Assembly (NCBI GenBank): GCA_037127255.1 | Contig: JBANSL010000018.1 | Location: 14,667,175 to 14,731,174 of the forward strand | Reading direction: 5' to 3' | From: Persicaria tinctoria | Lineage: Eukaryota; Streptophyta; Magnoliopsida; Caryophyllales; Polygonaceae | Length of the DNA: 64,000 bases | Part shown: positions 52,070 through 64,000 of the stretch, in pieces | How positions within the stretch are numbered: position 1 is the first letter of the stretch | Layout: each line of letters starts with the position of its first letter | Notes under the pieces: generated by a model | Told to the model about the DNA's origin: nothing | The model's input: only the letters and a program-made list of their open reading frames with translations | The model's database searches: none | Translations under genes and position numbers: made by a program

Positions 52070-53716
52070 AGTTGACTTCAAAACATTAGTCACACGTCAA
52101 ACACTGGACTCGGCCTGAGAACGACAACTAAGGAAGTGATCATTAGAAGCTGCCTTTGTTCTTCCATGGCGTACGTTACTGATTCCACAAAAGCAAAGCT
52201 ATCAGCAGAGCAACACATGGGGCATTTCCGGAAGTGTCGAAATGAGAGTAGAGTAGCATTGACATGGAGGGTTCAGATAGAGATGGTAGGTTGTTATATT
52301 ACTTGTTGTCACTCTTAATCATGTCATAATCTCATTGTATTGTCATTGATAAAAAAAAAAAACATCTAATTGTTATACAATGTGTGTGTGAAACTCCTCT
52401 AGATTGAACAATATTTCTTGATTCTGTTGGCCTTTTTGATATGGCCTGTAATTTTGTTACTAATAAGACTTGTCTTTTTTCCTCTGAATGCCCTTTTTCC
52501 CCTGATGTGTACAACAGATTGTATGGTTAAAAATAACACTGAAGTCTTACAATAAAATGCAAATGCATTTTGGAATGAAAACACAATTGGAATCATTAGT
52601 ATCTTTTTTATTTGTGAAATTGATTTCAATTCATTCTTTTCCGGAATGTATATATACTCTAATTGAAAATTTTGAGAACTCAAACAATTGAATTCACGGC
52701 TCTTTTCTAAAGGTTATCAAAAAAATAAAGGAACTTGAATGAGAGAGAGAAACTGGGTCCAACTGGACCATCAAAACGACGAGTTTTGAAGATATTTTTG
52801 TACGGATGTAAGCTGAACAGCTTGCGAATTGTGATCGGCTCAACAAGCGGAAGCGGCCTCTGGCTCTCCAGCCTCACTCCGTCTCTCGCACACTCACCGT
52901 CTCACCCTCTGCTCTCTCTGTGAGATCTCCCCGACTCGGCGACGCCTTTGCTCTCTCTCAGGCTCTCGCAGACTCACCCTCTGCTCTTTCTCCGAGGTCT
53001 TCCCCTTTAAATTGCCCTATCAATTGCAGGTTTTGAAATTAGCAAGGTTAGGGTTTTTTTTCTTTCCAGAGGCCACTGTGTTCGAGTTCGCCTGTGTTAG
53101 ACTAATAGACTGTGTTTAGTAACTAGCAGCTTCTTCTTGATGTTGATTCTTTCAGTATAGATTAATTGATGCTTCGCTTGTTGTGTGATGGCCACTATGT
53201 TCGACTGTGTTCTTGTTCTAGTTTGACTTTCGGTTTAGGTTTTGAAATTTGCGATTTCTGTTAAATTGATTCTTCGCTTGATTAATTGAGTTTGATATGA
53301 ATCGCTCTTGTGCAATTGATTGTTTTTTTTACCCTAACAAGCTCAAACTAGCCTATCGAGCCCAAACAAATGAGCTTGGTTAACAAGCTTGAATGAGCCT
53401 AACCTCGTTCCCTTGGCTCGGCGGGAACATGCTCGTTCGGTTCGAATAACATCCTAACTTTTGAGTGAACACAACGCCCTAACTCAACTTTTTTTGTTCT
53501 GTGTTCTCCGTCCTCGAATCTCTTCAGCGCATTTTTGGCTGGACTTCACATAGCGGCTATGGATTCTGAGGTGTGATTTTGCCTTGTTGAGTTTATTTCT
53601 TCTCTCTCTATTCAATCTTCCTCTCAGAATATTTCAACTCTTCCTCACAATTTCAACGTCATTACAATCCTTTTCTTCATGGATACACTCTCTGCTTCTA
53701 GGGTTTCATATGCTTA
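52070..53716. other. Unit 1 tail: PIG-V 3' region and a gene-like 5' leader
   Basis: After the PIG-V 3' flank comes a CT-rich leader (52,860-53,010; CTCGCAGACTCACCCTCTGC). A hAT-like fragment follows (53,330-53,460; GAATAACATCCTAA end). Then comes ATGGATTCTGAG at 53,559, followed by GT, which looks like a first coding exon (MDSE) cut off by the repeat junction. The same tail recurs in units 2 and 3. Confidence 0.55.
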
Positions 53717-54035
53717 TTTGATCTACTGTTCTGAATAAATTGTCGTTTGGGGCTCTAAATTGTATTATTGGAAGTTAATGTCTCTGTCACGAAGTGATAA
53801 TCTATGGTAGGGTATGGTAAGGCATGTCAAATCTACCTGTAAGAAAGTATGATATACATCGAACCTCAAATCCTTTGTAGTTTTCACTTTTCAGCCCCCT
53901 CCAAACAAAAATTCTGGATCCCCATTGGCACATTTGGTGATCTCGGCGAAGCTGAGCAAGCGTAGTATTAGAGGTCATTGGTTTTCCTGACGCTGTTAAT
54001 GCCGATTATCTCATTCCTCTTCCAGAGATTGAAAG

Positions 54036-56746
54036 ATGTTGGAAATTGATTACACCAGGAGAGTTCTTCGGTTTGCCATTGGATCGAGGGTTCTCCTACT
54101 TGCCTTAATTGTGTTTTGGAGGTCAATTTTCAGTTCGTATGATACCTCCGCTTCCATAAACCCTAATTGTCTTTCCCCCAATTCCTCCAACCCTAATCCC
54201 AACCAAATTGTTTTTCCCTCAATCGGATCCGCTATCGAACGAAGCATCGTCTGGGACTCCGTCTACTTCGTCCGGATTGCCGAATGTGGCTACGAATACG
54301 AGCAAATTTACGCCTTTTTGCCTCTTTTACCAACCCTAATGTCTCTATTATCCAACACAGGTTTGTCGTTTATTACAATTTTTTTTCAACTTATGTTTTC
54401 TTTAAGTTCTGTTTCTAAATACCGTTGTTTTCTCGCTTTTACGAATTAGTTTTGAGGCCGTTGGTACCGCTGGTTGGATTCAGAGCTGTGTTGGGACTCT
54501 CTGGTTATTTGATTTGCAATTTGACATTTCTTTTGGCCGCCTTCTATTTATACAGGTTTGTTTTATCAGTTTCATTGAGCTAAAAATATGATCTTATGGC
54601 ATTGCTGATTGACCTACAACAGTACATTTTAGAACTTTATATATGTGCCACTTTGACCATCACTTACAATTTTTATTTTTATTATTATTGTTATTTTTTA
54701 TTTTTTTTTGCTTTTGTATATAGGCTTTCTTTTATTATTCTAAAGGATCACGAAGCTTCTCTGCGGGCGTCGGTTTTGTTCTGTCTCAATCCAGCATCGA
54801 TATTCTATTCATCAATGTAATGTAACTGAGTTCGGTTTATGGACATTTCCTCAACTATGATTAGCATGTCATCTGTAATTGTATGCAAATTTCGTTGTTG
54901 GGGTTGTGTAGATACTCTGAGAGTCCCTATGCCCTGCTTACATTTGGAGGAGTCTACTACTTAATGATCGGTGCCAAGAATGCATCTGTTCCCTTGCTCG
55001 CCTTTTCTGGCTCCGCAAGGTCTAATGGAGTTCTTAATGCTGGTTATTTCTGTTTCAAGACCATGCATGAGTGTTATAGTGCCATTTTTGTGAAACGACG
55101 TGTTTTTGTAAGTTCTCATCTCAGGCTGCTTATGAATGTTTATGTGGCATGAGTTGCAATGATGTTCTTAAAAAAAGCCTTGATTATTCCAGTTGCTACT
55201 ACGAGTTCTTGCCATTGGACTGCTGCGTTGCATTTGCATTTTTGTGCCTTTTGTTGCATTTCAAGCATATGGATACTACAATCTTTGTGATAGACGCTGC
55301 AGTTCAGAGGTAAAAAGGCCTTGGTGTGAAGCTACGATCCCCTTGCTGTATAATTTCATCCAGAGTCATTATTGGTACGTGAATGTTTTTTTTTTGGCTC
55401 TTTCCATTTATTATAATTTGAGTTCAAAGTAATCCATCTTAAATATGTAATCTTCAGTTGGCTGGGAAGAATTCACGTGTTTTAATGCCTGTTGCAGTTA
55501 TGGTTGCTCAGTTTATTCTCTACCTTTTTTGTGTATCATATCCATTTGTGTAGAATCAACTAGGGTTGTTGTGCGGCAGAAGTTGTCTATTCGGCTTTGG
55601 TTACTTGTATCAAGAAGTTATGGATTATGATTATCCAGCCGTTACTTTGTTTATTGTCTTGCTGAAGAAGATGAGATGTGCCTTTTCTCTTCTTTCCAGG
55701 GATGTAGGTTTCTTGAGGTATTTCCGGCTGAAACAGTTGCCAAACTTTCTTCTTGCATCCCCGATTCTGTCTTTGGCAGTTTTCTGTGTAGGATCTTATG
55801 CAAAATCCCAACAGCGCTGCTTCTTGACACTTGGATTTTCATCAGTTTTTGAAGAAAAATCTTCTGACGGTATGAATTCCTCTGGACGCAACGATGATGT
55901 GCAAGATGCTGCCTTTGTTGGAACAAACCGAGGTAATAGCATCACTTTATTTTGTCATTGATAGGATCATCCAAGGCTTTCACCTGTATGATGTGTTTAT
56001 TTGCCTTTTCTTAAACTAAAGCAATACTAGAAGTCTAGAACTAGGGCTAGTTATCCTAGGAACCCATTACATCAGGTTTTTCTAGGGAGATTGTTGGAGA
56101 AAGAATCCAGATAGTCAATGAATTGATTAATCAGCAACTAAAGTGAACTAGCAAAGTGGGTGCATCATGTGTACTGTTACGGTAGTGTTCATTACTTGAT
56201 TGATGACTCTTTACAGAAAATCAAAACTTGAGGAGAAGGAGAATGGTCAAATCAGAGAGTGTATCATTATCTCGTCAAGAAATCGACTCGGCAGCCAAGT
56301 CAGGATTCTTCTCTGCCGCTGTGCTTCCTTTTGTTTTGCACTTAGCCTTCATGACAGCTACAGCTTTCTTGGTCATGCATGTTCAGGTAACAGCAAGACT
56401 ACTCTATATTATTAGCATATCTTCCTTTCTGAAAACGATAATTAATCCTTATTGCTGGGAACTGAAATTCTTATCGCAATCTGGGTTGAGAATTGCAATG
56501 TTTTGAACTTCTAGCATGTGAAAAAAGAGAACCCCATGTTAATCTCTTAGGAAATGTTATTAAATCTAAAACCATTGACAGGTCGCTACACGGTTCTTAT
56601 CCGCCAGTCCTCCTTTGTATTGGTTTGCTGCATATCTAATGGGTTCTCCTACACATCAGAGATGGTCATATTTGATATGGGTCTACTCCCTAACCTACAT
56701 ATTCTTAGGCAGTTTGCTGTTTTCAAACTTTTATCCATTTACTTGA
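54036..56746 (+). CDS. PIGV: GPI mannosyltransferase 2 (PIG-V), unit 2
   Basis: Eight exons: 54,036-54,360, 54,450-54,555, 54,724-54,816, 54,912-55,107, 55,193-55,374, 55,700-55,932, 56,217-56,386 and 56,582-56,746; 489 aa. It carries the family-consensus version SIVWDSVYF followed by VRIAECGYEYE, and YLYR at the second junction. C-terminal half: FLRCICI-like LLRCICIFVPF, NFIQSHYW, LPNFLLASPILSLAV, a hydrophilic loop with NLRRRRMVKS, then FLSASPPLYWFAAYL. Identical in sequence to unit 3. Same direction and spacing as the other units, each with its own upstream region (GGTGATCTCGGCGAAGCTGA), so each may be expressed. Confidence 0.95.
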
Positions 56747-58393
56747 AGTTGACTTCAAAACATTAGTCACACGTCAAACACTGGACTCGGCCTGAGAACG
56801 ACAACTAAGGAAGTGATCATTAGAAGCTGCCTTTGTTCTTCCATGGCGTACGTTACTGATTCCACAAAAGCAAAGCTATCAGCAGAGCAACACATGGGGC
56901 ATTTCCGGAAGTGTCGAAATGAGAGTAGAGTAGCATTGACATGGAGGGTTCAGATAGAGATGGTAGGTTGTTATATTACTTGTTGTCACTCTTAATCATG
57001 TCATAATCTCATTGTATTGTCATTGATAAAAAAAAAAAACATCTAATTGTTATACAATGTGTGTGTGAAACTCCTCTAGATTGAACAATATTTCTTGATT
57101 CTGTTGGCCTTTTTGATATGGCCTGTAATTTTGTTACTAATAAGACTTGTCTTTTTTCCTCTGAATGCCCTTTTTCCCCTGATGTGTACAACAGATTGTA
57201 TGGTTAAAAATAACACTGAAGTCTTACAATAAAATGCAAATGCATTTTGGAATGAAAACACAATTGGAATCATTAGTATCTTTTTTATTTGTGAAATTGA
57301 TTTCAATTCATTCTTTTCCGGAATGTATATATACTCTAATTGAAAATTTTGAGAACTCAAACAATTGAATTCACGGCTCTTTTCTAAAGGTTATCAAAAA
57401 AATAAAGGAACTTGAATGAGAGAGAGAAACTGGGTCCAACTGGACCATCAAAACGACGAGTTTTGAAGATATTTTTGTACGGATGTAAGCTGAACAGCTT
57501 GCGAATTGTGATCGGCTCAACAAGCGGAAGCGGCCTCTGGCTCTCCAGCCTCACTCCGTCTCTCGCACACTCACCGTCTCACCCTCTGCTCTCTCTGTGA
57601 GATCTCCCCGACTCGGCGACGCCTTTGCTCTCTCTCAGGCTCTCGCAGACTCACCCTCTGCTCTTTCTCCGAGGTCTTCCCCTTTAAATTGCCCTATCAA
57701 TTGCAGGTTTTGAAATTAGCAAGGTTAGGGTTTTTTTTCTTTCCAGAGGCCACTGTGTTCGAGTTCGCCTGTGTTAGACTAATAGACTGTGTTTAGTAAC
57801 TAGCAGCTTCTTCTTGATGTTGATTCTTTCAGTATAGATTAATTGATGCTTCGCTTGTTGTGTGATGGCCACTATGTTCGACTGTGTTCTTGTTCTAGTT
57901 TGACTTTCGGTTTAGGTTTTGAAATTTGCGATTTCTGTTAAATTGATTCTTCGCTTGATTAATTGAGTTTGATATGAATCGCTCTTGTGCAATTGATTGT
58001 TTTTTTTACCCTAACAAGCTCAAACTAGCCTATCGAGCCCAAACAAATGAGCTTGGTTAACAAGCTTGAATGAGCCTAACCTCGTTCCCTTGGCTCGGCG
58101 GGAACATGCTCGTTCGGTTCGAATAACATCCTAACTTTTGAGTGAACACAACGCCCTAACTCAACTTTTTTTGTTCTGTGTTCTCCGTCCTCGAATCTCT
58201 TCAGCGCATTTTTGGCTGGACTTCACATAGCGGCTATGGATTCTGAGGTGTGATTTTGCCTTGTTGAGTTTATTTCTTCTCTCTCTATTCAATCTTCCTC
58301 TCAGAATATTTCAACTCTTCCTCACAATTTCAACGTCATTACAATCCTTTTCTTCATGGATACACTCTCTGCTTCTAGGGTTTCATATGCTTA
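56747..58393. other. Unit 2 tail
   Basis: Same content as the unit 1 tail: PIG-V 3' flank, CT-rich leader, hAT-like fragment and the short MDSE-encoding start at 58,236. No base difference from unit 1 was noticed. Confidence 0.55.
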
Positions 58394-58712
58394 TTTGATC
58401 TACTGTTCTGAATAAATTGTCGTTTGGGGCTCTAAATTGTATTATTGGAAGTTAATGTCTCTGTCACGAAGTGATAATCTATGGTAGGGTATGGTAAGGC
58501 ATGTCAAATCTACCTGTAAGAAAGTATGATATACATCGAACCTCAAATCCTTTGTAGTTTTCACTTTTCAGCCCCCTCCAAACAAAAATTCTGGATCCCC
58601 ATTGGCACATTTGGTGATCTCGGCGAAGCTGAGCAAGCGTAGTATTAGAGGTCATTGGTTTTCCTGACGCTGTTAATGCCGATTATCTCATTCCTCTTCC
58701 AGAGATTGAAAG

Positions 58713-61423
58713 ATGTTGGAAATTGATTACACCAGGAGAGTTCTTCGGTTTGCCATTGGATCGAGGGTTCTCCTACTTGCCTTAATTGTGTTTTGGAGGT
58801 CAATTTTCAGTTCGTATGATACCTCCGCTTCCATAAACCCTAATTGTCTTTCCCCCAATTCCTCCAACCCTAATCCCAACCAAATTGTTTTTCCCTCAAT
58901 CGGATCCGCTATCGAACGAAGCATCGTCTGGGACTCCGTCTACTTCGTCCGGATTGCCGAATGTGGCTACGAATACGAGCAAATTTACGCCTTTTTGCCT
59001 CTTTTACCAACCCTAATGTCTCTATTATCCAACACAGGTTTGTCGTTTATTACAATTTTTTTTCAACTTATGTTTTCTTTAAGTTCTGTTTCTAAATACC
59101 GTTGTTTTCTCGCTTTTACGAATTAGTTTTGAGGCCGTTGGTACCGCTGGTTGGATTCAGAGCTGTGTTGGGACTCTCTGGTTATTTGATTTGCAATTTG
59201 ACATTTCTTTTGGCCGCCTTCTATTTATACAGGTTTGTTTTATCAGTTTCATTGAGCTAAAAATATGATCTTATGGCATTGCTGATTGACCTACAACAGT
59301 ACATTTTAGAACTTTATATATGTGCCACTTTGACCATCACTTACAATTTTTATTTTTATTATTATTGTTATTTTTTATTTTTTTTTGCTTTTGTATATAG
59401 GCTTTCTTTTATTATTCTAAAGGATCACGAAGCTTCTCTGCGGGCGTCGGTTTTGTTCTGTCTCAATCCAGCATCGATATTCTATTCATCAATGTAATGT
59501 AACTGAGTTCGGTTTATGGACATTTCCTCAACTATGATTAGCATGTCATCTGTAATTGTATGCAAATTTCGTTGTTGGGGTTGTGTAGATACTCTGAGAG
59601 TCCCTATGCCCTGCTTACATTTGGAGGAGTCTACTACTTAATGATCGGTGCCAAGAATGCATCTGTTCCCTTGCTCGCCTTTTCTGGCTCCGCAAGGTCT
59701 AATGGAGTTCTTAATGCTGGTTATTTCTGTTTCAAGACCATGCATGAGTGTTATAGTGCCATTTTTGTGAAACGACGTGTTTTTGTAAGTTCTCATCTCA
59801 GGCTGCTTATGAATGTTTATGTGGCATGAGTTGCAATGATGTTCTTAAAAAAAGCCTTGATTATTCCAGTTGCTACTACGAGTTCTTGCCATTGGACTGC
59901 TGCGTTGCATTTGCATTTTTGTGCCTTTTGTTGCATTTCAAGCATATGGATACTACAATCTTTGTGATAGACGCTGCAGTTCAGAGGTAAAAAGGCCTTG
60001 GTGTGAAGCTACGATCCCCTTGCTGTATAATTTCATCCAGAGTCATTATTGGTACGTGAATGTTTTTTTTTTGGCTCTTTCCATTTATTATAATTTGAGT
60101 TCAAAGTAATCCATCTTAAATATGTAATCTTCAGTTGGCTGGGAAGAATTCACGTGTTTTAATGCCTGTTGCAGTTATGGTTGCTCAGTTTATTCTCTAC
60201 CTTTTTTGTGTATCATATCCATTTGTGTAGAATCAACTAGGGTTGTTGTGCGGCAGAAGTTGTCTATTCGGCTTTGGTTACTTGTATCAAGAAGTTATGG
60301 ATTATGATTATCCAGCCGTTACTTTGTTTATTGTCTTGCTGAAGAAGATGAGATGTGCCTTTTCTCTTCTTTCCAGGGATGTAGGTTTCTTGAGGTATTT
60401 CCGGCTGAAACAGTTGCCAAACTTTCTTCTTGCATCCCCGATTCTGTCTTTGGCAGTTTTCTGTGTAGGATCTTATGCAAAATCCCAACAGCGCTGCTTC
60501 TTGACACTTGGATTTTCATCAGTTTTTGAAGAAAAATCTTCTGACGGTATGAATTCCTCTGGACGCAACGATGATGTGCAAGATGCTGCCTTTGTTGGAA
60601 CAAACCGAGGTAATAGCATCACTTTATTTTGTCATTGATAGGATCATCCAAGGCTTTCACCTGTATGATGTGTTTATTTGCCTTTTCTTAAACTAAAGCA
60701 ATACTAGAAGTCTAGAACTAGGGCTAGTTATCCTAGGAACCCATTACATCAGGTTTTTCTAGGGAGATTGTTGGAGAAAGAATCCAGATAGTCAATGAAT
60801 TGATTAATCAGCAACTAAAGTGAACTAGCAAAGTGGGTGCATCATGTGTACTGTTACGGTAGTGTTCATTACTTGATTGATGACTCTTTACAGAAAATCA
60901 AAACTTGAGGAGAAGGAGAATGGTCAAATCAGAGAGTGTATCATTATCTCGTCAAGAAATCGACTCGGCAGCCAAGTCAGGATTCTTCTCTGCCGCTGTG
61001 CTTCCTTTTGTTTTGCACTTAGCCTTCATGACAGCTACAGCTTTCTTGGTCATGCATGTTCAGGTAACAGCAAGACTACTCTATATTATTAGCATATCTT
61101 CCTTTCTGAAAACGATAATTAATCCTTATTGCTGGGAACTGAAATTCTTATCGCAATCTGGGTTGAGAATTGCAATGTTTTGAACTTCTAGCATGTGAAA
61201 AAAGAGAACCCCATGTTAATCTCTTAGGAAATGTTATTAAATCTAAAACCATTGACAGGTCGCTACACGGTTCTTATCCGCCAGTCCTCCTTTGTATTGG
61301 TTTGCTGCATATCTAATGGGTTCTCCTACACATCAGAGATGGTCATATTTGATATGGGTCTACTCCCTAACCTACATATTCTTAGGCAGTTTGCTGTTTT
61401 CAAACTTTTATCCATTTACTTGA
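58713..61423 (+). CDS. PIGV: GPI mannosyltransferase 2 (PIG-V), unit 3
   Basis: Exons 58,713-59,037, 59,127-59,232, 59,401-59,493, 59,589-59,784, 59,870-60,051, 60,377-60,609, 60,894-61,063 and 61,259-61,423; 489 aa. Sequence and introns appear identical to unit 2, exactly 4,677 bp downstream. Identity that extends through introns means the copies are too recent for selection to be judged. If real, the plant has several expressed copies of an ER enzyme that is normally single-copy. If not, the assembly has expanded one locus. Confidence 0.94.
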
Positions 61424-63070
61424 AGTTGACTTCAAAACATTAGTCACACGTCAAACACTGGACTCGGCCTGAGAACGACAACTAAGGAAGTGATCATTAG
61501 AAGCTGCCTTTGTTCTTCCATGGCGTACGTTACTGATTCCACAAAAGCAAAGCTATCAGCAGAGCAACACATGGGGCATTTCCGGAAGTGTCGAAATGAG
61601 AGTAGAGTAGCATTGACATGGAGGGTTCAGATAGAGATGGTAGGTTGTTATATTACTTGTTGTCACTCTTAATCATGTCATAATCTCATTGTATTGTCAT
61701 TGATAAAAAAAAAAAACATCTAATTGTTATACAATGTGTGTGTGAAACTCCTCTAGATTGAACAATATTTCTTGATTCTGTTGGCCTTTTTGATATGGCC
61801 TGTAATTTTGTTACTAATAAGACTTGTCTTTTTTCCTCTGAATGCCCTTTTTCCCCTGATGTGTACAACAGATTGTATGGTTAAAAATAACACTGAAGTC
61901 TTACAATAAAATGCAAATGCATTTTGGAATGAAAACACAATTGGAATCATTAGTATCTTTTTTATTTGTGAAATTGATTTCAATTCATTCTTTTCCGGAA
62001 TGTATATATACTCTAATTGAAAATTTTGAGAACTCAAACAATTGAATTCACGGCTCTTTTCTAAAGGTTATCAAAAAAATAAAGGAACTTGAATGAGAGA
62101 GAGAAACTGGGTCCAACTGGACCATCAAAACGACGAGTTTTGAAGATATTTTTGTACGGATGTAAGCTGAACAGCTTGCGAATTGTGATCGGCTCAACAA
62201 GCGGAAGCGGCCTCTGGCTCTCCAGCCTCACTCCGTCTCTCGCACACTCACCGTCTCACCCTCTGCTCTCTCTGTGAGATCTCCCCGACTCGGCGACGCC
62301 TTTGCTCTCTCTCAGGCTCTCGCAGACTCACCCTCTGCTCTTTCTCCGAGGTCTTCCCCTTTAAATTGCCCTATCAATTGCAGGTTTTGAAATTAGCAAG
62401 GTTAGGGTTTTTTTTCTTTCCAGAGGCCACTGTGTTCGAGTTCGCCTGTGTTAGACTAATAGACTGTGTTTAGTAACTAGCAGCTTCTTCTTGATGTTGA
62501 TTCTTTCAGTATAGATTAATTGATGCTTCGCTTGTTGTGTGATGGCCACTATGTTCGACTGTGTTCTTGTTCTAGTTTGACTTTCGGTTTAGGTTTTGAA
62601 ATTTGCGATTTCTGTTAAATTGATTCTTCGCTTGATTAATTGAGTTTGATATGAATCGCTCTTGTGCAATTGATTGTTTTTTTTACCCTAACAAGCTCAA
62701 ACTAGCCTATCGAGCCCAAACAAATGAGCTTGGTTAACAAGCTTGAATGAGCCTAACCTCGTTCCCTTGGCTCGGCGGGAACATGCTCGTTCGGTTCGAA
62801 TAACATCCTAACTTTTGAGTGAACACAACGCCCTAACTCAACTTTTTTTGTTCTGTGTTCTCCGTCCTCGAATCTCTTCAGCGCATTTTTGGCTGGACTT
62901 CACATAGCGGCTATGGATTCTGAGGTGTGATTTTGCCTTGTTGAGTTTATTTCTTCTCTCTCTATTCAATCTTCCTCTCAGAATATTTCAACTCTTCCTC
63001 ACAATTTCAACGTCATTACAATCCTTTTCTTCATGGATACACTCTCTGCTTCTAGGGTTTCATATGCTTA
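61424..63070. other. Unit 3 tail
   Basis: Repeats the unit 1 and 2 tails, with the MDSE-encoding start at 62,913, up to the next unit junction at 63,071. Confidence 0.55.
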
Positions 63071-63389
63071 TTTGATCTACTGTTCTGAATAAATTGTCGT
63101 TTGGGGCTCTAAATTGTATTATTGGAAGTTAATGTCTCTGTCACGAAGTGATAATCTATGGTAGGGTATGGTAAGGCATGTCAAATCTACCTGTAAGAAA
63201 GTATGATATACATCGAACCTCAAATCCTTTGTAGTTTTCACTTTTCAGCCCCCTCCAAACAAAAATTCTGGATCCCCATTGGCACATTTGGTGATCTCGG
63301 CGAAGCTGAGCAAGCGTAGTATTAGAGGTCATTGGTTTTCCTGACGCTGTTAATGCCGATTATCTCATTCCTCTTCCAGAGATTGAAAG

Positions 63390-64000
63390 ATGTTGGAAAT
63401 TGATTACACCAGGAGAGTTCTTCGGTTTGCCATTGGATCGAGGGTTCTCCTACTTGCCTTAATTGTGTTTTGGAGGTCAATTTTCAGTTCGTATGATACC
63501 TCCGCTTCCATAAACCCTAATTGTCTTTCCCCCAATTCCTCCAACCCTAATCCCAACCAAATTGTTTTTCCCTCAATCGGATCCGCTATCGAACGAAGCA
63601 TCGTCTGGGACTCCGTCTACTTCGTCCGGATTGCCGAATGTGGCTACGAATACGAGCAAATTTACGCCTTTTTGCCTCTTTTACCAACCCTAATGTCTCT
63701 ATTATCCAACACAGGTTTGTCGTTTATTACAATTTTTTTTCAACTTATGTTTTCTTTAAGTTCTGTTTCTAAATACCGTTGTTTTCTCGCTTTTACGAAT
63801 TAGTTTTGAGGCCGTTGGTACCGCTGGTTGGATTCAGAGCTGTGTTGGGACTCTCTGGTTATTTGATTTGCAATTTGACATTTCTTTTGGCCGCCTTCTA
63901 TTTATACAGGTTTGTTTTATCAGTTTCATTGAGCTAAAAATATGATCTTATGGCATTGCTGATTGACCTACAACAGTACATTTTAGAACTTTATATATGT
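63390..64000 (+). CDS. PIGV: GPI mannosyltransferase 2 (PIG-V), unit 4, cut by window end
   Basis: Exons 1 (63,390-63,714) and 2 (63,804-63,909) are present and match units 2 and 3. Exon 3 would start at about 64,078, outside the window. The array therefore continues to the right by at least part of a unit. Confidence 0.9.

Larger units (their letters stand above)
49041..64000 (+). repeat. Tandem array of a 4,677-bp unit containing PIG-V
   Basis: Units are U1 49,041-53,716 (4,676 bp), U2 53,717-58,393, U3 58,394-63,070 and U4 63,071 to the window end (first 930 bp). All start TTTGATCTACTGTTCTGAAT. U2, U3 and the visible U4 appear identical base for base. U1 differs at about a dozen sites and one indel, all within its first roughly 1,050 bp (before about 50,090), and is identical afterwards. 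Confidence 0.97.

Overview
The window is nuclear DNA from a flowering plant, most likely a eudicot. The evidence is GT-AG introns in AT-rich sequence, auxin-receptor-type F-box genes whose introns sit where TIR1's do, a plant-type PIG-V gene, and dense plant transposon families (hAT, MULE, Stowaway, PIF/Harbinger, Helitron, TRIM, LINE, LTR). Gene names come from recognised protein motifs. No database search was possible.

Layout. 1-1600: minisatellite and low-complexity DNA. 1720-3662: TIR1/AFB-like gene A. 3917-8423: solo LTR, AT-rich MITE, MULE, PIF/Harbinger MITE and LINE fragment. 8557-11807: a dsRNA-binding-protein fragment, then TIR1-like gene B. 12401-26216: a nested transposon complex. 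Its core is a roughly 9.3-kb MULE (about 15.39-24.69 kb) carrying a plant-mobile-domain gene and a truncated MULE transposase joined to an OTU-like domain. A 3.6-kb Helitron carrying a GT29 (sialyltransferase-like) fragment sits in an intron of the mobile-domain gene. 26.2-37.4 kb: more transposons, plus a relic that joins the 5' leader of one TIR1-like paralogue to the 3' end of another. 37.4-43.8 kb: a second copy of the gene B segment (gene C) followed by gene D, which is frameshifted. 44.8-48.1 kb: two broken PIG-V copies. 48.8 kb: a MAEA-like pseudo-exon. 49,041-64,000: a head-to-tail array of a 4,677-bp unit, each with a complete PIG-V gene (three full units and the start of a fourth).

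Two gene families expanded here. The TIR1-like genes would encode F-box subunits of SCF ubiquitin ligases. In genes B and C many residues that contact auxin and the Aux/IAA degron in TIR1 are replaced, including S438 by W or L, H78, F380 and E487. R403 and most inositol-phosphate contacts remain. They are candidates for altered-ligand or ligand-free paralogues. The PIG-V genes would encode the ER mannosyltransferase that adds the second mannose to GPI anchors. The near-perfect identity of the units means either very recent amplification or an assembly effect.

Paralogous segments inside the window act as internal controls. Empty sites confirm the 736-bp hAT insertion (8-bp duplication) and the 1,111-bp solo LTR (5-bp duplication). 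The interrupted AT-rich satellite confirms the exact Helitron boundaries.
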